This document shows, one piece after another, positions 41,801 to 52,900 of a DNA stretch of 64,000 bases; the stretch's first letter is position 1; each line of letters starts with the position of its first letter. Both the position numbers and the translations under genes were made by a program. Source of the DNA: Azolla caroliniana (taxonomy: Eukaryota > Polypodiophyta); assembly GCA_043228905.1 (NCBI GenBank), contig JBHGNT010000005.1, positions 22,134,001-22,198,000 on the forward strand, in the 5' to 3' direction. The notes below the pieces were generated by a model. It searched no databases and had not been told where the DNA came from. It worked only from the letters and a program-made list of their open reading frames with translations.

Positions 41801-42421
41801 GTGTCCACAAATCCTTGCGCGGAGGATCGTTTGGAGCGGTTACGCAAGATACAAGCGGATTTATCTACTCAACTCCAGCAAGCTCAACAATCACACAAGG
41901 ACTACGCAGATCGTCATCGACTTCCATCCAGTTTTAACATTGGAGATCGGGTGTGGCTGCTACGACGACACATCAAGACTACTCGCCCATGTGAGAAGTT
42001 GGATTATCGGCGATTAGGTCCTTTCCGTATTATCGGGAAGATTAATGATGTCGCTTTTCGTCTCGAGCTACCTCCGCAACTTCGGATACATCCGGTGTTT
42101 CATAGTTCTCTCCTCGAACCCTATCACGAGAGCACTATCCCAGGACGTACTATACAACCACCACCTCCTATCGAGCTCGAAGATGGACCTGAGTATGAGG
42201 TCGCTGCCATCCTCGATTCCAAGATTGTTCGCAACAAGCTCTACTATCTAGTCGATTGGCTAGGATATAATCCCAGCGAGCGTACTTGGGAACCGATCGA
42301 GAATGTGACCAATGCTCGTGCTCTTCTAGAAGACTTCCATCGACGATATCCCGAGAAACCGGGTCCTCAATCCAAAACGACTCGTGGAACTCGTCGTTTT
42401 AAAGGGGGGATAGTGTCATAA
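38832..42421 (+). CDS. E pol: protease, RT, RNase H, integrase, chromodomain
   Basis: Open in the -1 frame relative to gag to the stop at 42421, with no ATG near the start, so it is probably made as a gag-pol fusion. Counting from 38864: protease LLDSGANSCFMD (~43-54) and HPIVLGLPW; RT with [33 protein letters not shown] and catalytic YLDD (376-379); RNase H EADASDFALGSIL (~523-535); integrase zinc domain (~751-795, CDTCCRAK); catalytic Asp near 821 (DFITDLP), Asp near 880 (SDRGPQF) and Glu near 917 (TDGQAERTNQ). The chromodomain is at ~1108-1160 (YYLVDWLGYNPSERTWEP), which in relatives binds methylated histone tails. All catalytic residues are present. The last codons overlap the 3' LTR. Confidence 0.93.
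42402..42413 (+). other. E polypurine tract
   Basis: AAAGGGGGGATAG-type purine run directly before the 3' LTR, inside the end of pol. Confidence 0.8.
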
Positions 42422-42703
42422 CTAGACTCGAACCCATAACCTTTTGTTACACGGGTCGAGACTTTACCATTAGGTTATGAATTGTAATTTGAAGGATATT
42501 ATTTTCATTTAGGTTTTATTGGGAAATTGATGTATATTCCAGATTTCTCTGGAACATTCTAGAAACTTCAGGAGTATTCCTGAAGACACTATAAAAGGAG
42601 GCGCAAGGCATTAGTTCGAACCAAATCGGTTCAACGCCAGTCTTAAGCCTTCTAACCACTGTTGTATATCTTCCTTCATATAATACATATATCTTTCGCA
42701 TCA

Positions 42704-42739
<36 letters not shown>

Positions 42740-42872
42740 ACTCATTCCTTCTCTCAAAGTTCGACACCTCTCATAGTACTAATCCTTCTCTGTCTTAGTA
42801 CTATTCCCCGACAATAGTACTAATCCTTCTTTTAGTACTAATTCCTTCTCTGCCTTAATAGAGTTCCTGACA
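42414..42872 (+). mobile_element. E 3' LTR
   Basis: 459 bp, shorter than the 5' copy by 4 bp in the CT tract. One further difference seen is A-to-G at the 3' LTR counterpart of 37143. Carries the same antisense module, heat-shock array and TATA box. Confidence 0.92.
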
Positions 42873-42877
42873 GATGG

Positions 42878-43910
42878 AAGCCATGATGGTGAGAAAGGTT
42901 GGAATCGAAACTCTCATGGTTTAAATTTTGATGACAAGTATGATAGGTTTAATAAGAGCCACAAACAAGAGAAGGTGTTAGAAAAAGACGAAAACTTTAC
43001 ATTTAAATGTGATGACAGTGATGATAGAAATAAAACACACGATTTAGGGCTTGATGATAGTAAGGGAGAATGCATTATTGATGGTGAGAGTGAGTGCCAT
43101 GAGAAGAATGAGGGTTATGATGATAGAAAGCTGTGCACTTTTTGTGGATATGGTTATGATGGGGGTAATGGTGAGGGTGAGAGTGACGAAGAGAAATCAT
43201 GTGTTTTAGGTTGCCTTGGTTTTCTTCGTGATAGATTTTATAAGAGTTTCACTAGATCAAATGGTGACATTCATGAGGATATCCATTATGAAAATAGAAT
43301 AGGTACTTGTGATGATGAGGATGTTCTGCAAAAATATGTCCATGTGGATGTGGGGTTACATAATGATCACACGAGTATAAGCAAGGAAAATCTAGGAAAT
43401 GTTATTTGGGATGTGTATAATGATGATGTTGATGTTGTGAGCATGTGTGGGAAGGATGGGATTAAGGTTGATAATATTGAGGATAATCTAGAAAATGCTA
43501 TGATGGTTTGGGATATGTATAACGATAATGTTGGTGTTGTGAGTGTGTTTGGGAAGGATAATTTTAGGGTAGATGATATTGAATATGATGCTTATCTTGT
43601 AAAAAAAGATTCGGTGATCAAAGATGTCGTTAACTCAAAGGATTATTATAATGATGATGTAAGTATAATTAACATTGAGGTTGTTATCGAAGAAGATGTG
43701 GTTGTGGTAAAATGGATGGTTATTACTTGTAAAGAAGAAAGGAAAGAAGTGATTATAAAGACAACACACATGAAGGAAGGAAAAGATGCATCAAGATGGT
43801 GGGATGTTCAACTAAACAGAGGAGGTTATATTGCCAACATTTCTATCTCCCATCTCAAAGAAAAGGATTGGCTAATTAGAAGAAGCACCCGGTTTTTAGA
43901 TTCGTTTTGA
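42878..43910 (+). pseudogene. D gag-like ORF, part 3 (Asp-rich)
   Basis: An open frame of ~345 codons continuing part 2 after the E insertion. The product is very acidic and Asp/Gly/Asn-rich (NFDDKYDRFNKSHKQEKV, DDSDDRNKTHDLGLDDSKGE, YGYDGGNGEGESDEEKS) with a repeated VWDVYNDDVDVVSMCGKDG-type unit near 43400-43600. No recognised domain. The end (WDVQLNRGGYIANISIS) may begin the link to integrase. It is distinct from F gag, which is basic. Confidence 0.55.
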
Positions 43911-43913
43911 GAA

Positions 43914-44260
43914 GACACATCGTCAACACCCCAAGAAGATCGAAGAAGAAGGTTGGATATTGGTCTGCAACAATAGCTTTGACAACCAACATAAGATGAC
44001 AAGAAAGTTTGCAAGAAGGTGGTTCGGATCATATGTGGAGCTAGACGGATCAAGGCTGGCCATAAAGATTGTGGGAAAAAGACTAAAGATCTTCAAGAAA
44101 AGACAAGGTGAGGGTCCCGAACTCGATGATCTCAACAATGAAGATAGTAAGGCAAAACCCACAAACGTGAGCGAGGTCAACGAAGACGTGGAGGAATCTC
44201 ACACCATAGCCGAAATCTCACATTCTCTTCTTGGCACGTATTGGAGGACGTGCAGTTTGG
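43914..44260 (+). pseudogene. D integrase C-terminal tail
   Basis: Frameshifted relative to part 3. It reads HRQHPKKIEEEGWILVCNNS, FDNQHKMTRKFARRWFGSYVE, VGKRLKIFKKRQGEGPELDDL, matching the last part of the G1/J/C integrase C-terminal domain. The integrase core is absent. A short remnant like this suggests D arose by internal deletion of a full element. Confidence 0.8.
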
Positions 44261-44270
44261 TGGGGGTGGA

Positions 44271-45031
44271 TGTCGTGAAGATTTTCGGCAACGGTGTGAA
44301 AATCACGTGGAACGAGGAAAATCGAGAAGGTGCAATATGCACATGTATGGAAGGGGTGATGGTTAATGTGCACATGTGATGTGTGTTTAGGTGATCATTA
44401 CACATATATATATAATAAGCCTAACGCATACAATGAGGTGTGAGTAAAGGTTTTTAAACCTTACACCTCCAAGATAGGAGGCAATAGACATACCATTAGA
44501 CTACGTTGTTTCATTTGAAAGTTAATTTTGTTCATTGTATATTTCACACAAAATTGTTTGTACATGAGAGCTTAGATAAGGTACATGGTCATCATGCATC
44601 ACATGTGATGCATGAGCGCCAAATGGCGATCATGCATCGCATGCATCTCATGCATTGTATGTATGTACTACACCCTCACATGCACATATGCATGGGGGCA
44701 TCTATATAAGAAAGAGAGAAAGAGAAAGAAAGGGGGGGAATGTATGCAATCAATAATAATTAATAAGTTCTAGTTATCTCATTGGCAAAGTGTCTTCTAG
44801 CTCAATTTCGAAGTCAAAGGTTCAAACCGGGAATAAGAATTCCCACCTGTATCTATCTATCAATTTATCTTTAATACTTCTCGCTTGTGCTAGTCCTTCT
44901 GCGGTTCCGTGATCTTGAACGATCCCATCATCAATCCTCCATAACCACTAGCGGATAGAGGCCCGGTGCTTGTCCGCGTTTGTGACGCACACATCCCGAC
45001 ATTTGGCACGTGTGTCACGCGCCACGCGACA
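44271..45031 (+). mobile_element. D 3' LTR
   Basis: 761 bp, TGTCGTGAAGATTTTCGGC to GCCACGCGACA, preceded by TTTGGTGGGGGTGGA. Right flank ACGT, then G2 RT sequence. Lacks one CTTGCGCTAGTCCTTCCGCC unit present twice in the 5' LTR (near 5220-5265). Confidence 0.88.
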
Positions 45032-46270
45032 ACGTGCTCCGTGAAACCTGCGTATTTCGGATTGTGACTCACATATTTCTTCCATGGCTTGAATCACATC
45101 GATCTTGACTGGTGAGAGTCATCGGCCGTAGGTCCCACATAGATGTCCGACTACCTGTATCTCTTCTTGTCCAAATGTTGATTTTTCTCCAGAGAGTGTT
45201 AGGTGCACATCTTCTAACTTCTGTAGCACTTTCTTGCAAATATGGTCAACTATGAATTTTCGGCATCCCCGATCATCCATACTCTCATCCTTCTCTTCCA
45301 CCACACATACTTTCATCGGAATGTCATCTACGAATGACATCATTATCACCGGAATGTAGTCCCGGGGCACCTTGTTCATTGCATTCATCATATGTGTGAC
45401 CGAGTTCATGGCTCCTTGTGGTAGCGTACACATTTGGAATAATCCTATCGATGTTTGCATTGTAGGGATATCCACAACTAATTGGAATTGGTCATACCCG
45501 AAGTATAGGTCTTTGATCGAGTATATTGCTCAACCGGCAAATGCCTCTAAAATTCATCGGCTATTGGTCCTAGCCCAACATTCCAAATTGTGACCTTGTT
45601 CACCGGTTGCAAGTCCTAGATGAACCGTAGCGACCAGTTCTTCATTGGAACTCTAAACCACTGATTTGAGTACGGAGCATTTGATGGCTCTAGAATCCCC
45701 ATCGCCACCTTCTCCTTGAGCAATTCAATGATTTTTGGAATATGTGCTTGCGGCACCAGAATCAGCTTTAGGTTCCATGGCACATGTTTAATAATGAAGA
45801 TCACAATCGACCCCACTATCTTCGGATCAATGCACCCTATCTCCTTTGATGTGAATGCAAATGCTTTTCCATGTTGTTCTAGCATTTCTCGAAATTGTTC
45901 TTCTTCTTTTGGTAAGAGGAACCCAACTCTACCAATCCATAGATTCCCCCCGGTCTCATCCGTAAATGTATGAGAAATATCCATGGACTTCCGAAGTGTT
46001 GGATCTCTCAAGATTTCTTTCCTCTTCTGTTCACTATTGGCGGGTATGGTCCCGCAGACAGTTTCACCTTCTTTTCCACGGTCTTATATTTCGTACAAAG
46101 CATTGCCTCTTCTTTGTTGACCGCATACGGCCCCATTTCCACAATGATTTCATACATCTCGACCGATTCCACCGGAACTACCCGGTCTCCCTGGTTATTC
46201 TCTTCAACAAGTTCTTCCAGCCGTTTTACCATGCACCCATAGAACACTTCTTCGACTACTCCCGTGATTT
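45032..46270 (-). pseudogene. G2 reverse transcriptase
   Basis: Minus strand from ~46250: the pre-RT linker, then EIGCIDPKIVGSIVIF, the RT palm with LPQGAMNSVTHMMNAMNK, and MSFVDDIPMKVC (FVDD at the polymerase site), then VVGHLCGTYGR. Stops and frameshifts near 45475-45616 and 46010. It stops at the D insertion and RNase H is deleted. Confidence 0.85.
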
Positions 46271-46272
46271 CT

Positions 46273-46842
46273 TCATCTTCTTTTATGATTGATGTAGACC
46301 TGCATCTTCCGAAATTCTTTCTTCATTACTCCGGTCACAACCATGTACGTAGATGTCCCATCCGGACTTATTCGCACTTGTGTTGCTTCGAGAGGCTTTC
46401 TCCTACATGGGGTATCAGAGCTCTTCAGACTATCACTCCCCCACTCTACAACAGTTCGGTTCAAAAATCCATTTTTTTTTTGGAACAAGATCTCTCTCTT
46501 GTTCCTTTCATGATTCATTAGCACGGTAAAAAAATTTACAAATTTTTCTCCGCTTTGGCTCTGAATCCATGCAACAACCACTCCTGTATCACGCACCTTT
46601 GTTTCCATCCACGAAGCCATAGTAAAGGGTCGTCTGAGCACCTTCATCGTCACATCCGGAAAAGCCGCAAATAGTTCTTCCGTGGATTTTCTGGCTGCTT
46701 GGATCTTCCATCCATGTCCGGTGTTTATAGACCACTTCCCCTTCCAGTAGAACTCCATGGACATCAAATTTATCTCTGATCTATGATCAATCCACGCAAC
46801 TACAAGCTCTTTAATACTTCCAAACCGGACTGGAGTCTCCAT
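46273..46842 (-). pseudogene. G2 protease
   Basis: Minus strand: VVAWIDHRSEINLMSMEFYWKGKW, with DHR where C, G1 and J have DHG, so the Gly of the active-site triplet is lost. The rest (GHGWKIQAARKSTEEL, TMKVL) follows the G1 order. Fused in frame to the upstream gag tail without a stop. Confidence 0.75.
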
Positions 46843-47155
46843 AGTTGCTCATGCCCAATGTGGCTTTGTGTAATGGGAGTTCTGAGTTTCATCCTCCGCT
46901 TCCGTGTTGGTCATTAGGATGCTACTTGCATTTACCTTCGGAGCATTTGACTCTTCCGTAACTTGCCTCTTTCTTTTTACGAGATCCACGTGGAGATCGT
47001 GGAACTCCTTCGTGATTCCAAGCAATTCTCAGAGGGAAAAGTCCACTCGGCTCTCAAGGATTCTCTCCTTGAACACCTTCATTAGGTATGTCCGTTGTTC
47101 GATGTCGATTGTTGTTGGCCTCTTGTCGATTCTCCATCTCCTTGCCACCCAAATG
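46843..47155 (-). pseudogene. G2 gag stub
   Basis: Minus strand: a few gag C-terminal codons (the counterpart of FHDSIVDLVKRKR) and the very start of the leader. About 1.4 kb of gag and the primer site are deleted. Confidence 0.6.
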
Positions 47156-47773
47156 TGTCGCGAAGATTCACGTGTGTGTGCTATTGGAGTGGGACCATTG
47201 GGGTCTTAGACCAAGGAGGACATCCGGCAAATTATTGAAAAGACGATGATGTGAACGTAGAGTTGAGGAAAATAGAGCCCTACTTGAAAAGAACAAAAAA
47301 TTGTACACTTGCGAAGATAAATGAGAGTAAGAATAAGAAGAATGTTGAATTTATGATAATGATGATCATATCACATATTTAGCCCCCGTTATACAAGCCC
47401 TAGTAGGATTTTTATAGGTCTCTCCATGCACAAAACTATGGCCTTAGGACCATGGTTTTTGAGCACACGGTTAGCGTGTGACATGTACAAAACCATGGAT
47501 TTGTGTACACGGTATGGTTGTTTGCTATTGATTTTTGAATATGACAAAGAAAATATACAAAATTTAAACCATTTAATAGTAGCTCTAGTGGTAAGCCAAT
47601 TGTTTCCTATTGTGCAGTTGGAAGGTTCGGCCTTTGTTAATGTGGAAGTACAAGGTTCGAATCTTGTCTTGTGCATATAACCATATGTTTCAATATTTTC
47701 TTCTATTTCTTCATACTTATTCATTTGGGTACTCCGTACGTTTTCCATGGTGTGTACAAAGTACACTACGACA
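47156..47773 (-). mobile_element. G2 5' LTR
   Basis: 618 bp. The plus strand starts TGTCGCGAAGATTCACG and ends TACACTACGACA. Contains the tRNA-like module on the plus strand and the terminal GTGTAC/GTACAC hairpin. Confidence 0.8.
47580..47664 (+). promoter_or_regulatory. Antisense tRNA-like module in G2 LTR
   Basis: Plus strand (antisense to G2): A-box TAGCTCTAGTGG (47580-47591) followed by GTAAGCC, and B-box GGTTCGAATCT (47654-47664). Confidence 0.5.
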
Positions 47774-49617
47774 ACACAACATTGGATTTTGCTATTTTCG
47801 ATGAGAATTCGATGCAGTGCATCAGATTCTCGTTGAAAGTGTTATTATTTATTTTTGAAAAAAAAAGTTTTAGTTATCAACGAGAATCTGATGCAGTGAG
47901 TCGGATTTCTATTGAAAATCCATCGGATTCTAGTTGAAAGTCAATGAATTTTAACTCATTTCCACTAGTTTTCTAGGTAGTTACACCTCCATTTTGTGTA
48001 GTTTTCACCACGTTTTTTGCTAAGAAATACTCATTTATGGATTTTAGTGAGCCTGGTGAAAAAATACGGATCTTTAAGCTGAAGATCCCCACTCCAACGA
48101 AGAGAAGTCTCGTTGATCCTTGTTTGAATCAGTTGGTGATGGAACATTGAAGTCATCTGTAGGCAACACAAAAGGGAAACTAATTATGGTCCTTGAATTC
48201 GTTAGAGCATAGACACACAAATTATAGTAAGTAGAATGGAGTCTAGTTTATGTGGAGGAGGATGGAGTATTGCTCCTAATATTCGCAACGACATAGGGTA
48301 AAGGGAAGTTGCAGTTAGGTAAAACTTTCAACTAGTTTGACGTTTCTACTTGGAGTAAACTATCATTTTTTCTATGATTGGAAAGTTATTTTTACAAACT
48401 TCAGCACACGACCAAAAGAATATGACTTTTGGAAGCAGCGCTGAATGCGATATTTTCATTGAGTAGCACCACGATGGAGGAGGTGTTGTTTTTTGTAGGT
48501 GAAGCTATTTGTTTTATATGGGGTGGTCTTGATTAGGCCAAAATCTTGAGCCCAATATTGTTGAGACTCTCAGAGTTGCACGAGTGTTCAATAGCTTTCT
48601 AGTTAATTATGTTGCATTTTCTTTGTAATACTGGACTTTTTTTGTATATTGCCTTTGGCCACTTTATGTTAATACCAATGGAGGATATTTTTTAAGGAAA
48701 AAAAAGAAAAAGAAAAGAAGTTATTGTACTTTGGTTTCCATCCATGGATAAGATGTCATGTGTTAATGGTTACAAGGTTATTCACAATTTCTTAAAACAT
48801 TCCAGTTTTCTAAAGTTAAGGTAGTTTGCATTGTTATTTAAATTTCTTCTCTCGAAACATTAGTAATTCAAGAATATGACAATTATTCTAGTTACTCCTA
48901 TAACATTAGACAACCATTAAAGAATTTTACAATTAACCCATTTCACATGTATCTATTAAGAGCCTTTAAAGAATATGGGAATTATTAAATCTTTCCATGT
49001 AACCCGTTCCACATGTAACTATTAAGAGCCTTTAAAGAATATTGGAGTTATTAAATCTTTCCATCTAACTGCAACTCCACACATAATTTAAAAATGCATC
49101 CATGTGGATTACCAATGTGGACAGCTAATGGTCCCCTCTTCCACGATAATGCATCATAGTCTGAAACAAAGATACAATAGGCTATTTTGAAATCAAGTTC
49201 TAAAGTTAACAACAAGTTGAGAACCACGGTCTACATTTTGAGACAAATCAATAATAGAATGGATTGCATTTAATACTTAGAGACATATTCTATGTAAATA
49301 AACATATATTTAGCATTGTAAAATTTGTTCAATGGGGTACCATTTTTCATATTGTGCAAAATCGGGATTAATACAATTAACCTTGCATGGAATTTCATTC
49401 CTTATCTCAAAATTCGATAAAAAACATGACGGATGGAATATGAAACTGTTGATTTTCTTGTCATGAAAATAATTAGTTGAAAATTTTGGTATGTTTTAAG
49501 AAACCATGTACGCATACGCCATACCATCGTGAAATTGTGCTAAAATAAGCCATTTTTTAACATTTCCCCAATAAGTAAAAAAAAGAACACGACATATTAC
49601 CTATTTCAAATGTCCCA
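47774..49617. other. AT-rich stretch without recognisable genes
   Basis: No convincing ORF. A near-perfect 21-bp inverted repeat (47814-47834 with 47878-47898, one mismatch, ~43-nt spacer) lies near the G2 edge. An A-rich run after TTTTTAAGG (48690-48718) could be a decayed poly(A) end of a LINE-like copy. A 45-bp imperfect direct repeat occurs near 48940-49070 (AAGAGCCTTTAAAGAATAT). Confidence 0.5.
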
Positions 49618-49962
49618 GTGTTGGAGTTGTATAGAGATAACAAGACCAAGTTAGAGGAGATATTAGAAAATTTGATGATGGAAGGGGAGAAGACTAAAAA
49701 AGAAGTGGAAGAAAGATTGATGAAAGGGCCAAGGAAGGGGATGATGAAAATGAGGCCAAACGAGGAGGTCCAAAAGAATAGAGACAATGAAAAGTTTGAC
49801 AAAAAGGAAGACACAAACGCAAAGGGGGTTTGGTCCAAGCAAGAAAATTTGGCCCCATCAAGAGAACAAACCTTGGTAAAGGAAGGGAGGAAAAACATGT
49901 TGAATAGCAATGGGAAGGGAAATGAAAATCACAAAAAGGATTTACAAACACACCAATGGTAA
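49618..49962 (+). other. Unrecognised Lys/Glu-rich ORF
   Basis: 114 codons, highly charged (EEILENLMMEGEKTKKEVEER, KGPRKGMMKMRPNEE), coiled-coil-like in the first half. No family recognised. Surrounding sequence is AT-rich and has no promoter or splice evidence. It may be chance openness in A-rich DNA or a fragment of an unidentified repeat. Confidence 0.2.
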
Positions 49963-52900
49963 AACATGACATGGTCATTCAAAGGGTTCGATAAGAATGA
50001 GACTATCAGAACATCCATAAAAAGGTGGTCGAATCTTAAATAGATTGGATGGACACGGTGGATATGTTGGGTTGTGACAGTTTGGTGGTTCAAGTAGAGA
50101 AGTGATAATTGGGAGCTGAAAAAGGAATGTCTTGCCAAGACACATGTTGGAGGATATGCAGGGTTTAATGGAGACAAATGTTGTGTTTTTCATTTCCTTT
50201 CCCTATTGCTATTCAACATGCGGAAATGAAAACCACAACTTACTTACATATTTCATAAGAAATTAATCTAAAGGGATTGAGGCACCTACTTTGTAATCAA
50301 GGAGGTAAAGTACTAATTTTCACCGTCCAGTAATTCACTTAGAATCCTCATATTTTCTTAAACAAAGAAATCCTAAGCAATATCTTTGTTGTCCTAAATC
50401 TATATATATTATGAGTGTTTGTTGTTTGCACACACCATAACTCTTCATTTACCTTGCATGTGCTCCTAGTTCAAAACCTTTGTGGTTCAAACATGTCTCC
50501 ACAATTTCGCGAAAACATTCTAGTGGGGTTGGATATTGTGTTGTAGTTGGGTTACAAGGAGAAAATAGACAAAGTCATAAGGTTCTAATAGGTAACAAAA
50601 GGTAGTACATCTCCATGCTTCGAACCCAAGTGGAAAATTAGTCATAGAGAGAAGGATGAAAAAAGTGGAAATGGGAAGAAGAGCACTAATTGGACTAGTC
50701 GAGACAAAGGAATAATAGAAATTGACTTATTGACATCTTGCTTGTGGGATTCATATAAGGATTCTTTTTCTTCTCCCATAGGGACTTATGTCTCTTAACT
50801 ACTAAAGAATTTACATCTTATTTGCATATTGTTTGAGGGTATCAGGGACCTCCTTTGCTAATCGAGTGTAAGTGTTGATTTTTCCACTTTCTTGTGATTC
50901 CCCTTGGGATTTCTAAGGTGAAATTCTTTCCTACTTCAAATTTTCTTTGTAAGAAGGACATTATAAATATGTTTTTTTCTAATAATCAAAGTTTTAGTCG
51001 CAATAATACTTACTTAATATGTGCTTTTGTTGATATTCTTATCATTCCAATGCAATTTTAGTGCAAGGTGACTTACATCCATACTCTTACTAATCCTATT
51101 AGTGAAGGGAGGCTTGCATTCATACTCTTACTAATCATATAATATCTAATACAAATTGGGATATGGTGAAGATTAAATTATGTGTAGCAAGTGGACCCAC
51201 AACAAAGATTAATAATCAAAATGAATGTCACTACGATGAGTTTCAACAAATCACTGAAACTCAAAGTAGCAAGCCTTCTACAATTCTTGAGAGAGGATCC
51301 CATAATAGAATTTACTCACTGGAACATTTTACTTGGTTCAAAACCCTTATGGTTCCACCTAACTTTCACACACACTTGCACATTGTGACAATGGTGGGTT
51401 AGCATTTGGTTTGTACATTTGAATGTGTTAAGTAAATTGGGTATGTTGAAGATTCTACATGCATATTATGGATATTTTTACTTTTGTTTTTGCATATATA
51501 GTGTTCACAAAATTGAAAGCTTAGAAAAAAGATAAAGTAAAAGAATATCCAGAACTAGACATCACTTCATATATAGACATATGGGTTAATCATGAATGCC
51601 CTTTTGTAATTATAATCAACTACCTAGTTGCAAAAAATAGCGATGTTGTTTCATATGTATAGAGCATATACACTAAACGGATTCCATAAGCATTTTGAAG
51701 GTTCGGTCTCAAACACCATCTTATATCTATTGATTTCGGATTGGCCCATTGATATCAAGCTCTTTATCAATTCATTGATGTGGAAAATTGCTTCGAGTGT
51801 AAACTACCTCCCATCCATCATCGCAACATGATGGACATAATACCGGTCATCACATATTGGTGAGAATAGCAGAACCAAAAAAATTTCAAATAGAGGGATT
51901 CCTTAAATATGATTGAGTCTATGTATGGCATGAAATGACAAACTTGAATCAAGAAACGATGTGTGTAATACCGCATTTGCCATGAGGATGTATGATTTAT
52001 TAGTTTGGCTTTATTGATAGGACATTGATCTCATTGATCTTGTCCTATACCTTCATGAATCCTACCTTCTACTTTTGTTTAAAATACACTCAAATTTCTT
52101 GCCCCATGAGTCTTGCACATTGTTTGCCTCTCCGTCTTGTGTACCCACCCTAGATTTTCAATAGATCTCCTCATTGAATAGCATGCCACATCCATAAGTT
52201 TAACAAAGTTCACATTAGGTGCACTTATACAAAGTATCATTCAAAAGGATATCCCATGAGCAAGGGAATGTGCACATAACCATAACTATCTACATATATG
52301 GATCCAACATCATTTCCAAAACCTTCGATTGTGGAATGTTTGCATCAAATTTGTTTATGTGGCTGGCATGGAACTCATATTCCTTCATTGAGAACTCTAC
52401 ATCATCCTCATTAGCTAGACTTTGTTGGAGGAGATCTTTTTCTCATATGTGTCATCCAACTTCTATAGTGTTGTGTTTTTGCTTCTTTGCCTTGAGGAAG
52501 GTAACTCCCTTGGATTTGCCTAACTGTAAAAAAAAATTGTTGAAGTGTAGGACATCCTTGATAATAATAAGGCGATCCCTAATTATGTAGCATGCCCAAA
52601 TGTAACAAAGTCAATCTGCCATGCTCTGTGGGACTGCCAGAGACCATCGAATATGGTGGGGGGTTGGCCGCCTATTGCAATTATGCCAGGGGCAAGGCAC
52701 AATCAAGTGGGGGAATGTATGTTGATTATCATGTAGGCCCCAATTGACAAGTACGAACATCAAGAGGAGGGGATAACGTTGGTGATAAAGGCACAAGGGA
52801 TTTTGTTCTCCACCATCAACAATATCCACTCAACTCCTATTAATGCCAAAGCTCAAGTTGTGTTGGAATTGGTCGGCCCAATAACTCTTTCGATTCTTTA

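Larger units (their letters stand above)
37104..42872 (+). mobile_element. Intact chromovirus E (Tf1/Sushi-like)
   Basis: 5769-bp Ty3/Gypsy element with TSD GATGG (37099-37103, 42873-42877), LTRs of 463 and 459 bp differing mainly in the CT tract, open gag (389 codons) and open pol (1185 codons) with a C-terminal chromodomain. The pol wording ([38 protein letters not shown]) is closer to fungal and fish chromoviruses than to Tekay, CRM, Reina or Galadriel, so a Tcn1-like clade known from non-seed plants is plausible. It has no tRNA primer site, a likely self-priming site, a frameshift signal and a heat-shock-element array. Everything needed for autonomous movement seems present. Confidence 0.92.
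4769..45031 (+). mobile_element. Non-autonomous Gypsy-like element D (level 2)
   Basis: D has a truncated 5' LTR (4769-5399), a tRNA-Trp-type primer site, a gag-like reading frame in three pieces (5433-5825, 36511-37103, 42878-43910), an integrase C-terminal tail (43914-44260), a polypurine tract and a full 3' LTR (44271-45031). Protease, RT, RNase H and the integrase core are absent. The pieces were separated by C (TSD ACGC) and E (TSD GATGG). The base right of the 3' LTR is ACGT. I infer a deletion derivative of the C/G1/J group moved by partner enzymes. Confidence 0.8.
3082..47773 (-). mobile_element. Gypsy element G2, outermost host of the nest
   Basis: A degraded minus-strand Ty3/Gypsy element split by D. 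On the left are an LTR remnant (3082-3252) and integrase (3253-4768). On the right are RT (45032-46270), protease (46273-46842), a gag stub and a 5' LTR (47156-47773). RNase H is missing between the halves and the first ~160 bp of the D LTR is missing at the same point, so one deletion removed both. The primer-binding site is also deleted: the LTR end is followed at once by the leader GGTGGCAAGGAGATGGAG, which F shares. The base flanking 47773 (ACAC) could be a decayed ACGC target duplication. Confidence 0.75.

Noticed and set aside
42878-43910. Host gene encoding an Asp-rich protein
   Set aside because: It lies inside D between the E target site and the integrase tail, continues the D frame, and has no independent gene structure.
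49618-49962. Host protein-coding gene
   Set aside because: 114 charged codons in A-rich DNA with no homology, introns or conserved motif visible; listed only as an unrecognised ORF.
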